DNA from: a virus
Length of the DNA stretch: 36,333 nt
Direction: 5' to 3' (one strand)
IMG/VR virus record: IMGVR_UViG_3300045941_000062
Span: 1 to 36,333 of that record
The position numbers were made by a program, and so were the translations under genes. Under the pieces are notes generated by a model. That model searched no databases. It worked only from the letters and a program-made list of their open reading frames with translations, and was not told the origin of the DNA. Shown here one piece after another: positions 25,739 to 32,268 of the stretch; position 1 is the first letter of the stretch, and every line of letters starts with the position of its first letter.

Positions 25739-26005
25739 TTAGATGGTTCCTGACTCGTAAGCGTCGTCCAACCAGGACTGGATGATGGCCACCACCGTCA
25801 CCCAGTTCTCGATGCTCATGCTGAGCCCTTTCTTCGAAGCGTGCCACGCCCCAGCTGTGTCCTGCCAGAACGACCGGACGTCGATGGTGGTGAACCCATC
25901 GACGCTGTTCCGGTTGACCGTCACGAAGATTCGATGACCTGGGTTCTCGGTCTCGAGTTCCACCAAGTCGGCGAGGCGTTGCCAGTGGGATGCGGAGTGA
26001 GCCAT
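25739..26005 (-). CDS. PC4-like (transcriptional coactivator p15) ssDNA-binding protein
   Basis: 88-aa protein whose residues about 27-78 carry the PC4/Sub1 signature: strand VTVNRN, then DGFTTIDVRSFWQDTAGAW and SKKGLSMSIENWVTVVAIIQ, corresponding to the family's 'idiR.ywmd..Ge....rKGisl..eqw..l'. PC4 domains bind single-stranded DNA as a dimer. Phages and bacteria carry them as small ssDNA-binding or replication/transcription accessories. The start is coupled to the upstream gene's stop (TGATG). It is the last gene of the - arm. The N-terminal 24 residues are extra helix (SHWQRLADLVELET). Call from motif reading only; no structure or search was run. Confidence 0.8.
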   Translation of the reverse strand: MAHSASHWQRLADLVELETENPGHRIFVTVNRNSVDGFTTIDVRSFWQDTAGAWHASKKGLSMSIENWVTVVAIIQSWLDDAYESGTI

Positions 26006-26394
26006 CAGGCAGGCAGGTCTTCCAACGCCGTGAGTGCATCACGATGACGTTTGGTCAGGATCGCTGGTGGCACGAGCGGCCAGTGGCGGACGAGCACGAA
26101 CGTGTTATCAGCGCCCGCCCCCCATTCAGCGAGGCCGTAGCGGATGAGGCGTTCCAAGGCGGCGACCAAATCCACCTCGGTCATTCCCGTCAAGTGGGCC
26201 CATGCCTTGACCACCACCCCCTGAGTGGGAGCGACGGCGAGCCATCGATCCATCAGCCGGGCCAACACCAAGGCGTGCGGCCCGATGTACGGCAGCCAGT
26301 TGTCTTCGACGTACTCCGAACGGACTCGTTGAGTCCCCTCGGTCGGTTTGTCGTCGGCCGAAGCCAGGATGAAGCGAGTGAGCGTGATGCTCAT
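26005..26394 (-). CDS. Winged-helix DNA-binding protein, 129 aa
   Basis: Start ATG 26394 behind AAAGAGGAG; an upstream in-frame start would lie in the previous gene. Residues about 37-105 show a winged helix: IGPHALVLARLMDRWLA (helix 1), AWAHLTGMTEVDLVAALERLIRYGLAEW (helices 2-3), then a wing (NTFVLVRHWPLVPP). This style of 'GP.a..l.r.L.....G......l..aL.RL.ryGla' occurs in phage and actinobacterial regulators. A gene-regulatory or replication role is likely. It is a candidate binder of the palindromes seen across this arm, but nothing proves it. Confidence 0.68.
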   Translation of the reverse strand: MSITLTRFILASADDKPTEGTQRVRSEYVEDNWLPYIGPHALVLARLMDRWLAVAPTQGVVVKAWAHLTGMTEVDLVAALERLIRYGLAEWGAGADNTFVLVRHWPLVPPAILTKRHRDALTALEDLPA

Positions 26395-26561
26395 GTGGTC
26401 TCCTCTTTCTGTGTGGTCCACCCTGGTAGGTCGGGTGGTGGTGGTGGGTTGAGACGTTGCTCGAGCAGTTCGTAGATCGCCAACAAGGCGTAGGCCACGC
26501 CAGCTGGATGTGCAGCCAGCTGACGTGCCCTAAGCGCATGGTCGCGATGAGCGCCGCTCAC
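26391..26561 (-). CDS. Small helical protein, 56 aa
   Basis: GTG at 26561 overlaps the stop of the gene upstream (GTGA), and its stop overlaps the next start (ATGA), so it fills the gap precisely. The product starts SGAHRDHALRARQLAAHPAGVAYALLAIYELLEQRL, a helical pair, and ends with a Pro-rich stretch (NPPPPPDLPGW). The competing ATG frame from 26539 overruns the next gene and gives a His/Ser/Arg-rich, non-protein-like product. No family is recognised. Confidence 0.6.
   Translation of the reverse strand: MSGAHRDHALRARQLAAHPAGVAYALLAIYELLEQRLNPPPPPDLPGWTTQKEETT
26395..26421 (-). promoter_or_regulatory. Start-associated leader repeat
   Basis: Reads GACCACACAGAAAGAGGAGACC before the ATG at 26394: a member of the shared leader family (ACA[AC]AGAAAGG, then AGACC, then the start). 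Confidence 0.5.
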
Positions 26562-27478
26562 AGATCCCCGGCGAGCAACTCACGCAAAGCGTGCAAGCTG
26601 CCCTCGAGATGAGCGATGCGCTCCTCTTTGATGTAGACCTTGTGCTCCAACTCCTCGATGGATCGTTTCAGCGCTGAAACGTTCTCGCTGGGCCCGAGCA
26701 ACTCACGGACCTTCTCGAGCACTCGCATCGCCTCGAGCCCGGCTTCGGCAGCCTCTCGTTCGACCTGAATGATGGTCGACTGCCTGCTAACCAGCTTGCC
26801 GCTGGCATTCCGCGGCTCATCGGCGGAGATGAAGGTTCGCCTGGTGCTGCCAGGCTTGGCCTTGATCGTCTTGCCCGGGATCTCACCCCGGCGGATGTGG
26901 AACTGCTGGTGAGCCGTCACACCCTTGGGGTGCTTGGCCACCAGCGGATCGTCCTGCGGACAATGAGCGCAGGCGTAGTCCTTCGTGCCGTCCGACCATG
27001 TGCGCTCGATGATCGAGTCCGAGACCTTGCCCTTCACCGTGGCATAGGGCTCCTCTGACACGATGTACGGCCCCCCCTTGGGCAGCGGCTCATCAGCGGT
27101 GATGGGTTCGATCACGGGACCGAAATCGTCGGGCAGGAAGTCTTCCACCAGGTCGTACATCAACCGGGCATGAGATCGTTCGAGCTTGGTCGTCTTGACG
27201 ATCTCATCGATCAGCTTGCGATCGATGCTCTGCCCCGGTGAGTGCACCGCGATCTGGTGAACCCAGCTGCGGAACACGTCCGACTTGATCGAGGTGTTGT
27301 CGGGCACCCGGATCTGCTTGCCATCTTCGGCGACGAGGGCCACGGGGCCGTTCTCTCGCTGTTGGATGCGCCAACCCATCGAGTTGGCGAGCAACACGGC
27401 CGCAGCCGCATCTCGTGACCGGAAATAGGTCACGTCCATGGGCCGAAACTTGGCCACTTGTATAGTTGTATCAACCAT
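26558..27478 (-). CDS. Zn-finger/coiled-coil protein, 306 aa, hypothetical
   Basis: Start ATG 27478 behind AAAGG; the longer frame begins in the upstream leader and is rejected. N-terminal domain about 10-75 (FRSRDAAAAVLLANSMGWRI, LVAEDGKQIRVPDN) resembles small phage domains of the HicA-like 'GW..v...g....l...dG..i.vP' pattern, but the match is uncertain. Residues 170-194 have C-x2-C-x16-H-x3-H (CAHC...HQQFH), a C2H2-type zinc site. Residues about 236-303 form an acidic/basic coiled coil. Palindrome copy 3 lies in the coil-encoding part, read as VSALKR. A nucleic-acid-binding or adaptor role is possible but unproven. Confidence 0.75.
   Translation of the reverse strand: MVDTTIQVAKFRPMDVTYFRSRDAAAAVLLANSMGWRIQQRENGPVALVAEDGKQIRVPDNTSIKSDVFRSWVHQIAVHSPGQSIDRKLIDEIVKTTKLERSHARLMYDLVEDFLPDDFGPVIEPITADEPLPKGGPYIVSEEPYATVKGKVSDSIIERTWSDGTKDYACAHCPQDDPLVAKHPKGVTAHQQFHIRRGEIPGKTIKAKPGSTRRTFISADEPRNASGKLVSRQSTIIQVEREAAEAGLEAMRVLEKVRELLGPSENVSALKRSIEELEHKVYIKEERIAHLEGSLHALRELLAGDL
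26665..26680. repeat. 18-bp palindrome family, copy 3 (in CDS)
   Basis: Perfect GTTTCAGCGCTGAAAC with C and G flanks, inside the - strand gene 26558-27478, where it encodes VSALKR. Confidence 0.9.
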
Positions 27479-27505
27479 GTGAATTGCCTTTCTGTTGTGG
27501 TCTGA
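27479..27505 (-). promoter_or_regulatory. Start-associated leader repeat
   Basis: Reads AGACCACAACAGAAAGGCAATTCAC before ATG 27478; contains the consensus CCACAACAGAAAGG. Confidence 0.55.
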
Positions 27506-27515
27506 TTGGTTTGGG

Positions 27516-27555
27516 GGCCCGTGAAGCGGGCGGATGACGACCCGCTCCACGGGCC
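27516..27555 (-). terminator. GC-rich intergenic hairpin
   Basis: Outer arms GGCCCGTG/CACGGGCC and inner arms AGCGGG/CCCGCT pair around a short loop. It lies between genes 27562-27765 and 26558-27478 on the - strand. There is no good U-run, so termination is only likely. Confidence 0.5.
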
Positions 27556-27561
27556 GTGGTG

Positions 27562-27765
27562 TCAGCGCGTGAAGCGCTGAGATTGTGCACTCCGAGCCTT
27601 GGTCAGAGCGCCATCCACGGTGTGGTATTCGCTCAGGGCTTCGTCGTAGTACTTGCCTTTGAGCCTGCCCAACTTGTTGGTCAGCGCATCGTAGGTAATC
27701 GACAATGACTTGACGATGAGCCGCAACTCGTCGTCGTTGAACGTCGGGTTCCTGGCCCCGTCCAT
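27562..27765 (-). CDS. Helical hypothetical protein, 67 aa
   Basis: ATG at 27765 with AGGAGAAAG about 6 nt upstream, within a leader of the shared family; the ORF's longer start is rejected for lack of a ribosome site. The product (TFNDDELRLIVKSLSITYDALTNKLGRLKGKYYDEALSEYHTVDGAL) is two amphipathic helices. No family is known to me. It follows the stop of the gene at 27777-28334 by 11 nt and lies in the same run. Confidence 0.65.
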   Translation of the reverse strand: MDGARNPTFNDDELRLIVKSLSITYDALTNKLGRLKGKYYDEALSEYHTVDGALTKARSAQSQRFTR

Positions 27766-27790
27766 TGGTCTTTCTCCTATGGTCTCATCC
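27766..27790 (-). promoter_or_regulatory. Start-associated leader repeat (weaker)
   Basis: Reads GAGACCATAGGAGAAAGACCA before ATG 27765; shares the AGACCA-ATG end with the leaders at 33689 and 36113. Confidence 0.4.
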
Positions 27791-28334
27791 ATTCGACTCC
27801 CTCCGCTTGACCGGCGAGAGCGATGGCCTTGTAGATGACGGCGTGCTCGTGTTCATCGAGCGCGTCCATCTTGAACCATGGTCGCCCCATGAGGGCGAGA
27901 CAGGGCTCGTCCTCTCTGCCCCGCTCCGGGATGAGCGCCACCCTGACCAGGGCCTGGGCAAAAGCCGGATGCCCCGACTCGTACAGAGCGGCATGGACCT
28001 TCTCGGTCACGTCGATCCAGTCCGAGGCCACCTCGTCCCAACGCTCGAGATGAGCGCCTTCGGGGATCTCCTCGATGGACGAGAACCCGGGACCGTGCTT
28101 GATCTTGCCGTACTGGTTGAGCTCGTGCTCGCCCTGGGCGAGGGTGATCTCACCCCTCATCGTGCGGGTGGCGATCTCCAACGCCTTCATGTAGTCGTCG
28201 TCATCGAGACCGTCGAACAGGCCCGAGGCCTTGGCCTCCTTGATCACCGCCTGGGTGAGTTCGTCGTACTCATCGGGGGTGAGCTTGGCGAATGCTGCCA
28301 ATTCTTCGGGAGTTGGATCACTGTTTTGTGTCAT
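27777..28334 (-). CDS. Acidic hypothetical protein, 185 aa
   Basis: ATG at 28334; its Shine-Dalgarno AAAAGGA is formed by the end of palindrome copy 4. The product is rich in Asp/Glu (TPDEYDELTQAV, GLDDDDYMKALEIATRTM) and mostly helical, with a C-terminal part containing HPAFAQALVRVALIPERG and HEHAVIYKAIALAGQ. I recognise no domain. The start is well supported because the frame opens with MTQNSDPTPEELAAFAKL just after the ribosome site. Confidence 0.7.
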   Translation of the reverse strand: MTQNSDPTPEELAAFAKLTPDEYDELTQAVIKEAKASGLFDGLDDDDYMKALEIATRTMRGEITLAQGEHELNQYGKIKHGPGFSSIEEIPEGAHLERWDEVASDWIDVTEKVHAALYESGHPAFAQALVRVALIPERGREDEPCLALMGRPWFKMDALDEHEHAVIYKAIALAGQAEGVEWMRP

Positions 28335-28342
28335 CTGATTCC

Positions 28343-28358
28343 TTTTCAGGGCTGAAAC
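28343..28358. repeat. 18-bp palindrome family, copy 4 (fused to SD)
   Basis: On the + strand TTTTCAGGGCTGAAAC. On the - strand it reads GTTTCAGCCCTGAAAAGGA and its right arm becomes the ribosome site of the gene at 28334, the same arrangement as copy 1. Confidence 0.8.
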
Positions 28359-28361
28359 GCC

Positions 28362-28949
28362 CTAGTTGTTTTCGATAGCGAAGTGTCCTTTCATCACTTC
28401 GAGGAGCAATCCTGCGGATTGCTCGGGGTCACCTTCATCGGTCAGGTGGCGGGGTTCATCGAATTGCACCGTGCCATCGGCGTAGTAGAACGTGATCATC
28501 GAGTCGTAATTCGACACACCGCCATCGGGCAAGCGATAGACGATGATGAGGTTGAGGCATTCCTTGGCTCGAGGATCACGCTGGAAGTCACCCCGTTCAT
28601 AGTCGGGATCGAGGTCCTCATCAGGACCGAACTCGCGCATGTAGGCCTCAGCCATGAACGCCACGAGTGCCGGTTTCCCGAACTCGTTGCGAGCGGCCTG
28701 CAACGTCAGATCCAAGAGCATAGGCGGCTCGATATCGTCACCGATCACGACTGGCTGGATCATCGCCAGGGCGGGCTTGTCGGCGCTCACGTAGACCACC
28801 TGGGGGCCCAGATCCTCGGGACCGTTGCGAGTGAGCTCGATCTTGGCGGCCATCGCCGCCGTGAGCATGTGGTCCCTGATCTGCAGAGCGAATTCGGGCA
28901 TGTCTTCCAGAGGAATGTGGACGTGGCGGAAGCGGAAGGGGAAGTCCAA
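28362..28949 (-). CDS. Hypothetical protein, 195 aa (TTG start)
   Basis: The long frame reaches far into the ATPase gene, so I chose TTG 28949, which follows AAAGGA by 9 nt and gives an N-terminus beginning DFPFRFRHVHIPLEDM. The product is mixed alpha/beta (ALQIRDHMLTAAMAAKIELTR, VVYVSADKPALAMIQPVVIGDD, LNLIIVYRLPDGGVSNYDSMITFYY), acidic, with no membrane segment. No family is recognised. It follows the ATPase gene across a hairpin and palindrome copy 5, so it may be in a separate transcription block. Confidence 0.65.
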   Translation of the reverse strand: MDFPFRFRHVHIPLEDMPEFALQIRDHMLTAAMAAKIELTRNGPEDLGPQVVYVSADKPALAMIQPVVIGDDIEPPMLLDLTLQAARNEFGKPALVAFMAEAYMREFGPDEDLDPDYERGDFQRDPRAKECLNLIIVYRLPDGGVSNYDSMITFYYADGTVQFDEPRHLTDEGDPEQSAGLLLEVMKGHFAIENN

Positions 28950-28986
28950 TCTGTCTGTTCCTTTGGTTGCGGGTGGATGATGATGG

Positions 28987-29004
28987 GGCGGCCGCCCTGA
29001 GCCA
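28987..29004. repeat. NotI-containing 18-bp repeat, copy 1
   Basis: GGCGGCCGCCCTGAGCCA. The same 18 bp occurs at 33872-33889 and, with one change, at 36185-36202. Here it forms one arm of the hairpin behind the ATPase gene. Confidence 0.7.
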
Positions 29005-29024
29005 TCCGTGAGCCCAGGGCGACC
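28990..29024 (-). terminator. Hairpin after the AAA+ ATPase gene
   Basis: Arms GGCCGCCCTG and CAGGGCGACC pair at 9 of 10 positions around a 15-nt loop, just downstream of the ATPase stop on the - strand. There is no strong U-run. Confidence 0.45.
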
Positions 29025-29031
29025 GCGATTT

Positions 29032-29047
29032 GTTTCAGCGCTGAAAC
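29032..29047. repeat. 18-bp palindrome family, copy 5
   Basis: GTTTCAGCGCTGAAAC, perfect core, 2 nt beyond the ATPase stop codon and just before the hairpin on the - strand. Confidence 0.9.
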
Positions 29048-29049
29048 GA

Positions 29050-30534
29050 TCAGTCCTTGCGGACCGTTCCCGTCCAGTCGCCATCGGTGTCGTACGTCGA
29101 CATGCCGTCTTCGAGGTTCTGCTGGACGGTCCGGTGGACCGCCTGGCGGACGATCGTGGAGATCTCCCCATCGATCCCCGAGCGCTCCTGTGCCTCGGGT
29201 GCGTCCTGCATCAGGTCGAACTGCGGGCGCAGGTCACCCGCGGCATAGACCAGAGCGTCGGTTCCGATCGGTCCGATCAACCCGCCGTTGGTGACGACGG
29301 AGAACCGGACTGCCCGGTCGAACACTTCCTTGACGAAGGCAGGCATGTACCCATCGCAGGCCTGGAACACCGCAGCGAAGTCGGTGTCGTCATCGAGGTT
29401 CTCGTTCCCGATGACACGACGAGCGAGATACTCGACGCCTTCCTGGTCCATCGCCCCCAGGGTGATGAGGCTGTCCATGCGACCTGGCCGCATCATCCCC
29501 TTGTGGATCTTCTCGATGTGGTTGGTGGTGAGCACCACGATGAGCGGCATCCCTTTGGCATCGATGCCATCGAAGGCATCGAGCAAGCGGCTGATCCCAT
29601 GGGGGTCATCCTTGGTCACCAGCAGGTCAGCATCCTCGATGAGGACCACGGCCGGGCCGTAGATCCTCGCCGTCATCAGCGTCGTCTGCCAGTTGTCCTT
29701 GCCAGCCCGGTTGAAGATGAAGGTCCAGTCGTACTGCTCGCAGAGCTTGGCCGTGAGGTAGGCAGCGAGCGACTTGCCCGTGCCGTAGGTCCCGGCCAAG
29801 GTGACCACGCGCTTGATCGACTGGTTCAACTCCCGCATCGCGTTGGGGAACTTGATCCCCGCCCAGATGTGGGCCTCCAAGCTCATCTGGACCTGGCGGT
29901 GGTACACCACATCCTCGAACTTGATGTGACTGGTGTCGATGAACCCCGGAGTGTCAGCCCCGGTGATCGCCTTGCCCCGATAGATCGAGCTATTGCGGAG
30001 TTCGAGCTCGATGAGATGGAACAAGCCCTCGATCACGGCGCGGTCCTTGCGACGGCACCGAGCCGAGATCTGGAACACCTGCCCCAGTTCCTTGTCCAAC
30101 GCCACATCGAGAGCGATGACGCAATCGTCCACGAAGGGCAGGAACATCTGCCCCCACGGGACGGTCAGCGTCTCGTTGACCCCGACTTCGATTTCGATCA
30201 ACTGCGGCGGGCGGTCGCCGAAGATGGAGCGGATCGTCCGGCCCATGGTGAAGCCGAAGTGTTCCTTGATCACCCGAGCCGTGGCCGCAGCCCCGTCGAA
30301 GGGACGGAACTTGAAGGTGCGGGTGACGGTGTAGGCCTGCTCCTCGTCCTGCACTCGCTTGTTGAGGAAGTCAGCCGCTTCCTTCAAGCTCATGCGGTTG
30401 GGGATCGTGAAGTGATCGCCCCACGTGATGTCATCCTCGGACGCCAATTGGCCACCCAACTTCGCCAGTTGTTCGAGAACTTCCTTGGCGATGGCCGCTT
30501 GGCTCTTTTCTACTGACCTAGTTCGTGTCGCCAC
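29050..30534 (-). CDS. Classical AAA+ ATPase, 494 aa
   Basis: GTG 30534 follows GAAAGGGG by about 9 nt; the longer frame runs into the intergenic hairpin and is rejected. The N-terminal 200 residues are an unrecognised alpha/beta domain. The AAA module has Walker A GTYGTGKS (248-255), Walker B VVLIED (296-301), sensor-1 at N338 (LTTNH) and the SRH motif MMRPGRMD (347-354) with arginine-finger candidates R349/R352. The RPGRxD form is typical of the classical clade (FtsH, Cdc48, proteasomal ATPases), so it may unfold or remodel protein. No protease or zinc motif is fused, so a partner is needed. The - strand block upstream encodes a zinc protein, a small membrane protein and an SPFH protein. 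Confidence 0.88.
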   Translation of the reverse strand: MATRTRSVEKSQAAIAKEVLEQLAKLGGQLASEDDITWGDHFTIPNRMSLKEAADFLNKRVQDEEQAYTVTRTFKFRPFDGAAATARVIKEHFGFTMGRTIRSIFGDRPPQLIEIEVGVNETLTVPWGQMFLPFVDDCVIALDVALDKELGQVFQISARCRRKDRAVIEGLFHLIELELRNSSIYRGKAITGADTPGFIDTSHIKFEDVVYHRQVQMSLEAHIWAGIKFPNAMRELNQSIKRVVTLAGTYGTGKSLAAYLTAKLCEQYDWTFIFNRAGKDNWQTTLMTARIYGPAVVLIEDADLLVTKDDPHGISRLLDAFDGIDAKGMPLIVVLTTNHIEKIHKGMMRPGRMDSLITLGAMDQEGVEYLARRVIGNENLDDDTDFAAVFQACDGYMPAFVKEVFDRAVRFSVVTNGGLIGPIGTDALVYAAGDLRPQFDLMQDAPEAQERSGIDGEISTIVRQAVHRTVQQNLEDGMSTYDTDGDWTGTVRKD

Positions 30535-30564
30535 GTACTGGCCCCTTTCTTCTGTTGTGGTTCC
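30535..30564 (-). promoter_or_regulatory. Start-associated leader repeat
   Basis: Reads ACCACAACAGAAGAAAGGGG before GTG 30534; a variant of CCACAACAGAAAGG with an inserted GAA. Confidence 0.5.
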
Positions 30565-30607
30565 TGAGCCGGTGTGCCCAGGGGGGTCAGGGACACCGGA
30601 GAACGCC

Positions 30608-30645
30608 GACGAGCCCGCCATGCCAGCAGGCATGACGGGCTCGTC
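30608..30645 (-). terminator. Strong intergenic hairpin before the ATPase gene
   Basis: Arms GACGAGCCCG-CATGCC and GGCATG-CGGGCTCGTC pair with one mismatch around loop AGCA. Palindrome copy 6 lies just before it in the - transcript. No U-run is present, so it may attenuate or protect mRNA. Confidence 0.6.
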
Positions 30646-30652
30646 CAACAAA

Positions 30653-30668
30653 GTTTCAGGGCTGAAAC
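30653..30668. repeat. 18-bp palindrome family, copy 6
   Basis: GTTTCAGGGCTGAAAC between the stop of gene 30679-31068 and the hairpin. The centre is GGGC on the + strand, GCCC in the transcript sense, as in copies 4, 8 and 10. Confidence 0.9.
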
Positions 30669-30678
30669 GATTCGGGGT

Positions 30679-31068
30679 CTAGGTCACCTCGATTTCCACA
30701 GCCTCGTACTCGACTTCGTTGTCATCGAGATCGGGGTTGTCCTCATCGATCAAGACATAGAACGTGCCGCCGAAGCCCCCTCCTTCTTCGAGCATCTCTT
30801 TGACCACGCTCTTGACTTGCTCGGAAGTCGGCACTTCCTCCATTTCTGTGGTCGACTGCACCTTCACGTTCAGGTTGAACGAGAAGGTGTGCCGGTCCAG
30901 GGCTGGGGCTACGGAAACTTCCATCGTCTGCTGGCAGTAGTTGCATTGGTAGCCATCGGTGACCCGAGTCACGCTCAGATGTGGACAAAGATCGGCCAAC
31001 ATCATCTCTCTTTCTGGATGCGGCGGGTTGCATCCGTCGCCGTAGTAATGGGTTCGACCATCACTCAT
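30679..31068 (-). CDS. Zn-binding protein with acidic tail, 129 aa
   Basis: ATG 31068 is placed 6 nt after GGAGG. An internal in-frame start (MMLADL, after AAAGAGAG) is also possible. Cys/His pairs: C13/H17 (DGCNPPHP), C28/H30 (LCPH) and C42/C45 (CNYC) could bind one or two zinc ions. Residues about 60-95 form a beta segment (FSFNLNVKVQ) and a helix (SEQVKSVVKEML). The C-terminus is very acidic (DEDNPDLDDNEVEYE). It is coupled to the 53-aa membrane protein gene upstream. No family is recognised. Confidence 0.7.
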   Translation of the reverse strand: MSDGRTHYYGDGCNPPHPEREMMLADLCPHLSVTRVTDGYQCNYCQQTMEVSVAPALDRHTFSFNLNVKVQSTTEMEEVPTSEQVKSVVKEMLEEGGGFGGTFYVLIDEDNPDLDDNEVEYEAVEIEVT

Positions 31069-31222
31069 CGTCATCCTCCAACATTCGATCGGCCCAACGG
31101 TCTCGTCGGTCCTGCAACTCGAGCTCGTGCTGGCGTCGGTCGCGGGCCTGATAGGCCCGGACCAACACGACGAACGAAATGAAAACGACAACGATGGCCA
31201 GGATGGGAACAGCCACCCTCAT
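31061..31222 (-). CDS. Small membrane protein, 53 aa
   Basis: ATG 31222 overlaps the stop of the SPFH gene by 4 nt (ATGA). N-terminal membrane helix at residues 2-22 (AVPILAIVVVFISFVVLV), then a charged cytoplasmic helix rich in Arg and Asp/Glu (QARDRRQHELELQDRRDRW) ending in an acidic tail. Coupling to an SPFH protein suggests a membrane partner. The function is unknown. It is too short to appear in simple ORF lists. Confidence 0.65.
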   Translation of the reverse strand: MRVAVPILAIVVVFISFVVLVRAYQARDRRQHELELQDRRDRWADRMLEDDDE

Positions 31223-32268
31223 GGCTGCGTTCCCGGCGTCACCGCGACCACTGGTGGCGTGGCCGTGAACACGTCCGGGAAGTCGTTGCCTTCGGCTGCC
31301 TTGACCAGCGCACAGTCCTGATCGAGCTCGGTCAGGTACTCACACCAGGCGTAGGTGTTCGAGGCATCAGCCGCCGCCACTCGACCCTCTTGCTCGGCGA
31401 TCTGCTCCCGAGCGTTGGCCGCTTCCTCTGCGGATTCGGCTTCGATGGTCAACTGGTCGGCCACCTCTCTCGCCTTACGAGCAGACTCGGTAGCCACGGC
31501 TATCTCGTTGTCAGCCTCAGTGCGGGCGCGCTGCGGGCGAGCGATCAACTCCCGGTCGCCCTCTGACATGGTGGGCTCGGGTAGTACCACGCTGATCCGT
31601 CCGCACGCCTCCGTACCTTGGCCGTAGCGGTATGTCGGGGCACAGAAGTACCGGCCGCCCAACTGCTGAGCCAGCGTCTCGGTCAGCACCCGCCCAAACT
31701 CGGTGGCTGCCTCGTCTCTGACCCCGCCCACGTTCAACGCCACCGCTGTTGGGTCGAGCGACTGCAAGACCCGCGGGGCTACGTCTCTCACGACGGGACC
31801 CACCCTCACGTTGAGGAATTGGCTGACCCATCGTGAGTCGTCGGCGTTGAAGTCGGTGGCATCGAGTGGCCGTAGGTGCTGCTCGATCAGGTCACACCCC
31901 GCTGGCTTGTCGTCATTCATGACCGATGAAATCGTGAACGTCAACGAGGGCGAGAACGTGAGGCTGATCCCACGCACCGTGACCACGACGTCAGGCAAGC
32001 CGTCTGACTTGTCGTACTGCCTGACGTTGACCGGCACCTGATACGTGGAGCCCCCGACGTTGATGTGGGTGCGCCCTGCGCCAGGCGGGACGGCCTTCTC
32101 GAATCCCTTCGAGTCGAACATCCCGCCCTTGTAGACGCAGGTGAAGTGACTGGCGTCCGGCGAAGTTGCCGAACGCCAGTACACACAGCCACCGATCAGC
32201 CCCGTGAACACCGCGAGGATCACGAAGATCGCGATCCCGGTGATGAGGTAGAGCTTGGTGTCTCTCAT
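31219..32268 (-). CDS. Band-7/SPFH (prohibitin-like) membrane protein, 349 aa
   Basis: ATG 32268 directly follows the previous gene's stop. N-terminal membrane anchor at residues 6-28 (LYLITGIAIFVILAVFTGLIGG); SPFH-like region about 35-245, with beta strands INVGGSTYQVPVNVRQYD, VVVTVRGISLTFSPSLTFTI, then DSRWVSQFLNVRVGPVVRDV; a long Ala/Glu/Arg coiled coil (about 240-305) containing ARTEADNEIAVATESARKAREVADQL; and a short Pro-rich end. Layout (anchor, SPFH, coiled coil) fits prohibitin/stomatin/HflK. 'Band-7-like membrane protein' is a known actinophage annotation. Cellular relatives form ring complexes that control FtsH-type AAA+ proteases, notable here because an AAA+ gene lies one gene block downstream. 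Confidence 0.8.
   Translation of the reverse strand: MRDTKLYLITGIAIFVILAVFTGLIGGCVYWRSATSPDASHFTCVYKGGMFDSKGFEKAVPPGAGRTHINVGGSTYQVPVNVRQYDKSDGLPDVVVTVRGISLTFSPSLTFTISSVMNDDKPAGCDLIEQHLRPLDATDFNADDSRWVSQFLNVRVGPVVRDVAPRVLQSLDPTAVALNVGGVRDEAATEFGRVLTETLAQQLGGRYFCAPTYRYGQGTEACGRISVVLPEPTMSEGDRELIARPQRARTEADNEIAVATESARKAREVADQLTIEAESAEEAANAREQIAEQEGRVAAADASNTYAWCEYLTELDQDCALVKAAEGNDFPDVFTATPPVVAVTPGTQP

Noticed and set aside
27561-27585. CAGCGCGTGAAGCGCTGA as an eleventh palindrome copy
   Set aside because: It has an AGCGC/GCGCT inverted repeat but lacks the GTTTCA/TGAAAC arms, and it is coding sequence at a gene end.
29008-30516. 502-aa + strand frame over the AAA+ ATPase
   Set aside because: Antisense shadow; the - strand frame carries Walker A, Walker B, sensor and SRH motifs.
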